Part shown: in pieces, positions 63,282 through 64,000 of the stretch
Numbering within the stretch: position 1 is the stretch's first letter
How the letters are laid out: the number at the start of each line of letters is the position of its first letter
Source of the DNA: Streptomyces tendae
Lineage (GTDB): Bacteria; Actinomycetota; Actinomycetes; Streptomycetales; Streptomycetaceae
DNA: 64,000 nucleotides
Direction: 5' to 3'
Assembly: GCF_008632955.1 (NCBI RefSeq)
Contig: NZ_CP043959.1
Location: 4,526,001-4,590,000, forward strand
The notes under the pieces: model-generated
The model's database searches: none
Seen by the model: only the letters and a program-made list of their open reading frames with translations
Told to the model about the DNA's origin: nothing
Translations under genes and position numbers: made by a program

Positions 63282-64000
63282 GCGGCCCGCGGGCCTCGGC
63301 CACCGAGCCGGCCGAGGCGCTGTGGCGGGCGGTGATCGACGGCGACGAGTACGACGCCGTCGACGTGGTGCGCGCCGCCCTGGCCGACGGCTGGCACGAG
63401 GAGGACCTGCTGCTCGACGTGGTCGCGGCCGTGCAGGCGAGGATCGGCGTCGAGTGGGCCGCCGACCGGATCACCGTCGCGCAGGAGCACGCGGCCACGG
63501 CGATCAACGAGCGGGTGATCACCGCGCTGGCGCACCATCCGGCGAGCACCCGCCCCACCGTGCGGCGGGGCCGGGTGACGGTCAGCTGCGTGGACGGCGA
63601 GTGGCACGCGTTCCCCGCCCGGCTGGTCGCCGAGACGCTGCGGCTGCGGGGCTGGCAGGTCGACTACCTCGGCGCCCAGACGCCGACGCCCCATCTGGTC
63701 GCGCACCAGCACCACACCAACTCCGACGCCGTGCTGCTCTCCGGGTCCATCCCGACCCACCTGCCGCGGGCGCACACCGCGATCACCGCCTGCCGGTCCG
63801 TCGGCGTGCCGGTGGTCGCCGGGGGCCGGGCGTTCGGCGTGGACGGGCGGTACGCACGTGCCCTGGGCGCCGACGCGTGGGCCCCGGACGCGCGGGGCGC
63901 GGCGGCGGTGCTGGAGGCGGGCCTGGCACGGCCGACGGGGGCCCGGCAGGCCATCGACGACCTGCCGCACCTGGCCGACCAGGAGTACAGCATGGTCGCC
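63278..64000 (+). CDS. Cobalamin-binding protein with CarH-type Trp-x9-Glu-His signature (3' end outside window)
   Basis: The 241 residues visible begin without any DNA-binding domain. A helical bundle (about 8-90) contains W60, nine residues, then E70-H71: the W-x9-EH signature that caps the adenosyl group in the light sensor CarH. A Rossmann B12-binding domain follows (about 98-215) with GEWHAFPARL. His110 is the likely lower axial ligand, as in CarH's GExH motif. It continues past the window. The ATG overlaps the phosphatase stop, so it is probably the sensory partner of that phosphatase. Simple B12 storage or a methyltransferase-type corrinoid protein is the alternative. Confidence 0.85.
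   Translation, partial: MSGPRASATEPAEALWRAVIDGDEYDAVDVVRAALADGWHEEDLLLDVVAAVQARIGVEWAADRITVAQEHAATAINERVITALAHHPASTRPTVRRGRVTVSCVDGEWHAFPARLVAETLRLRGWQVDYLGAQTPTPHLVAHQHHTNSDAVLLSGSIPTHLPRAHTAITACRSVGVPVVAGGRAFGVDGRYARALGADAWAPDARGAAAVLEAGLARPTGARQAIDDLPHLADQEYSMVA

Overview
The window is chromosomal DNA of a Streptomyces-type actinobacterium. It has very high GC, strongly GC-biased third codon positions, many GTG starts and one TTG start. It also carries a conservon, sugar ABC importers without their own ATPase, many secreted hydrolases and only three in-frame TTA codons. I see no rRNA, tRNA, CRISPR array, insertion sequence or phage gene.

Layout. 1-2413 is a secreted S8 protease, cut by the window edge and frameshifted. 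2889-8996 is a conservon (histidine-kinase-like CvnA, roadblock CvnB, DUF742 CvnC, GTPase CvnD) followed by a CYP157-type P450 without the EXXR motif, a normal P450 and an enoyl-CoA hydratase-like enzyme. 9095-15444 holds an SDR with a divergent CGNR regulator, a pentapeptide-repeat protein, two SRPBCC proteins, a DUF2795 protein, a frameshifted glutamate-cysteine ligase and an orphan FAD-binding subunit. 15688-20186 holds a DD-carboxypeptidase, a GH16 glucanase and small membrane or stress-type proteins. 20347-23050 is katG with its Fur-type repressor. 23202-28025 is a glycerolipid-looking group (lipid kinase, alkyl-DHAP-synthase-like flavoprotein, TetR regulator, frameshifted glycerol-3-phosphate dehydrogenase).

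28047-41579 is rich in secreted enzymes: an amidohydrolase with a discoidin domain, GH97, an alpha/beta hydrolase, an L,D-transpeptidase and a very large GH87-like beta-helix enzyme. A SpoIIE phosphatase and a MASE1 membrane protein lie among them. 42758-50137 is one sugar-uptake regulon on the minus strand: regulator, lipoprotein, two permeases, D-2-hydroxyacid dehydrogenase and a DUF2264 protein. Two near-identical candidate operators lie upstream of the regulator and upstream of the binding-protein gene. 50252-58556 carries a cupin, an epoxide hydrolase, a LuxR-type regulator, a second S8 protease and phosphoglucomutase.

The most interesting stretch is 60263-64000. An RsbW-like ATP-binding protein and the corrinoid-salvage enzyme CbiZ are followed by a PAS-GAF-SpoIIE phosphatase and, overlapping its stop codon, a cobalamin-binding protein. 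That last protein carries the Trp-x9-Glu-His signature of the CarH light sensor but has no DNA-binding domain. It may be a B12 photosensor wired into partner-switching signalling instead of direct repression.

Four genes (1-2413, 12280-12473, 13224-14700, 26463-28025) are interrupted only by missing single G or C bases in short runs. In each of them the protein resumes in another frame. This looks more like base omission in the assembly than gene decay, so these genes are probably functional in the organism.
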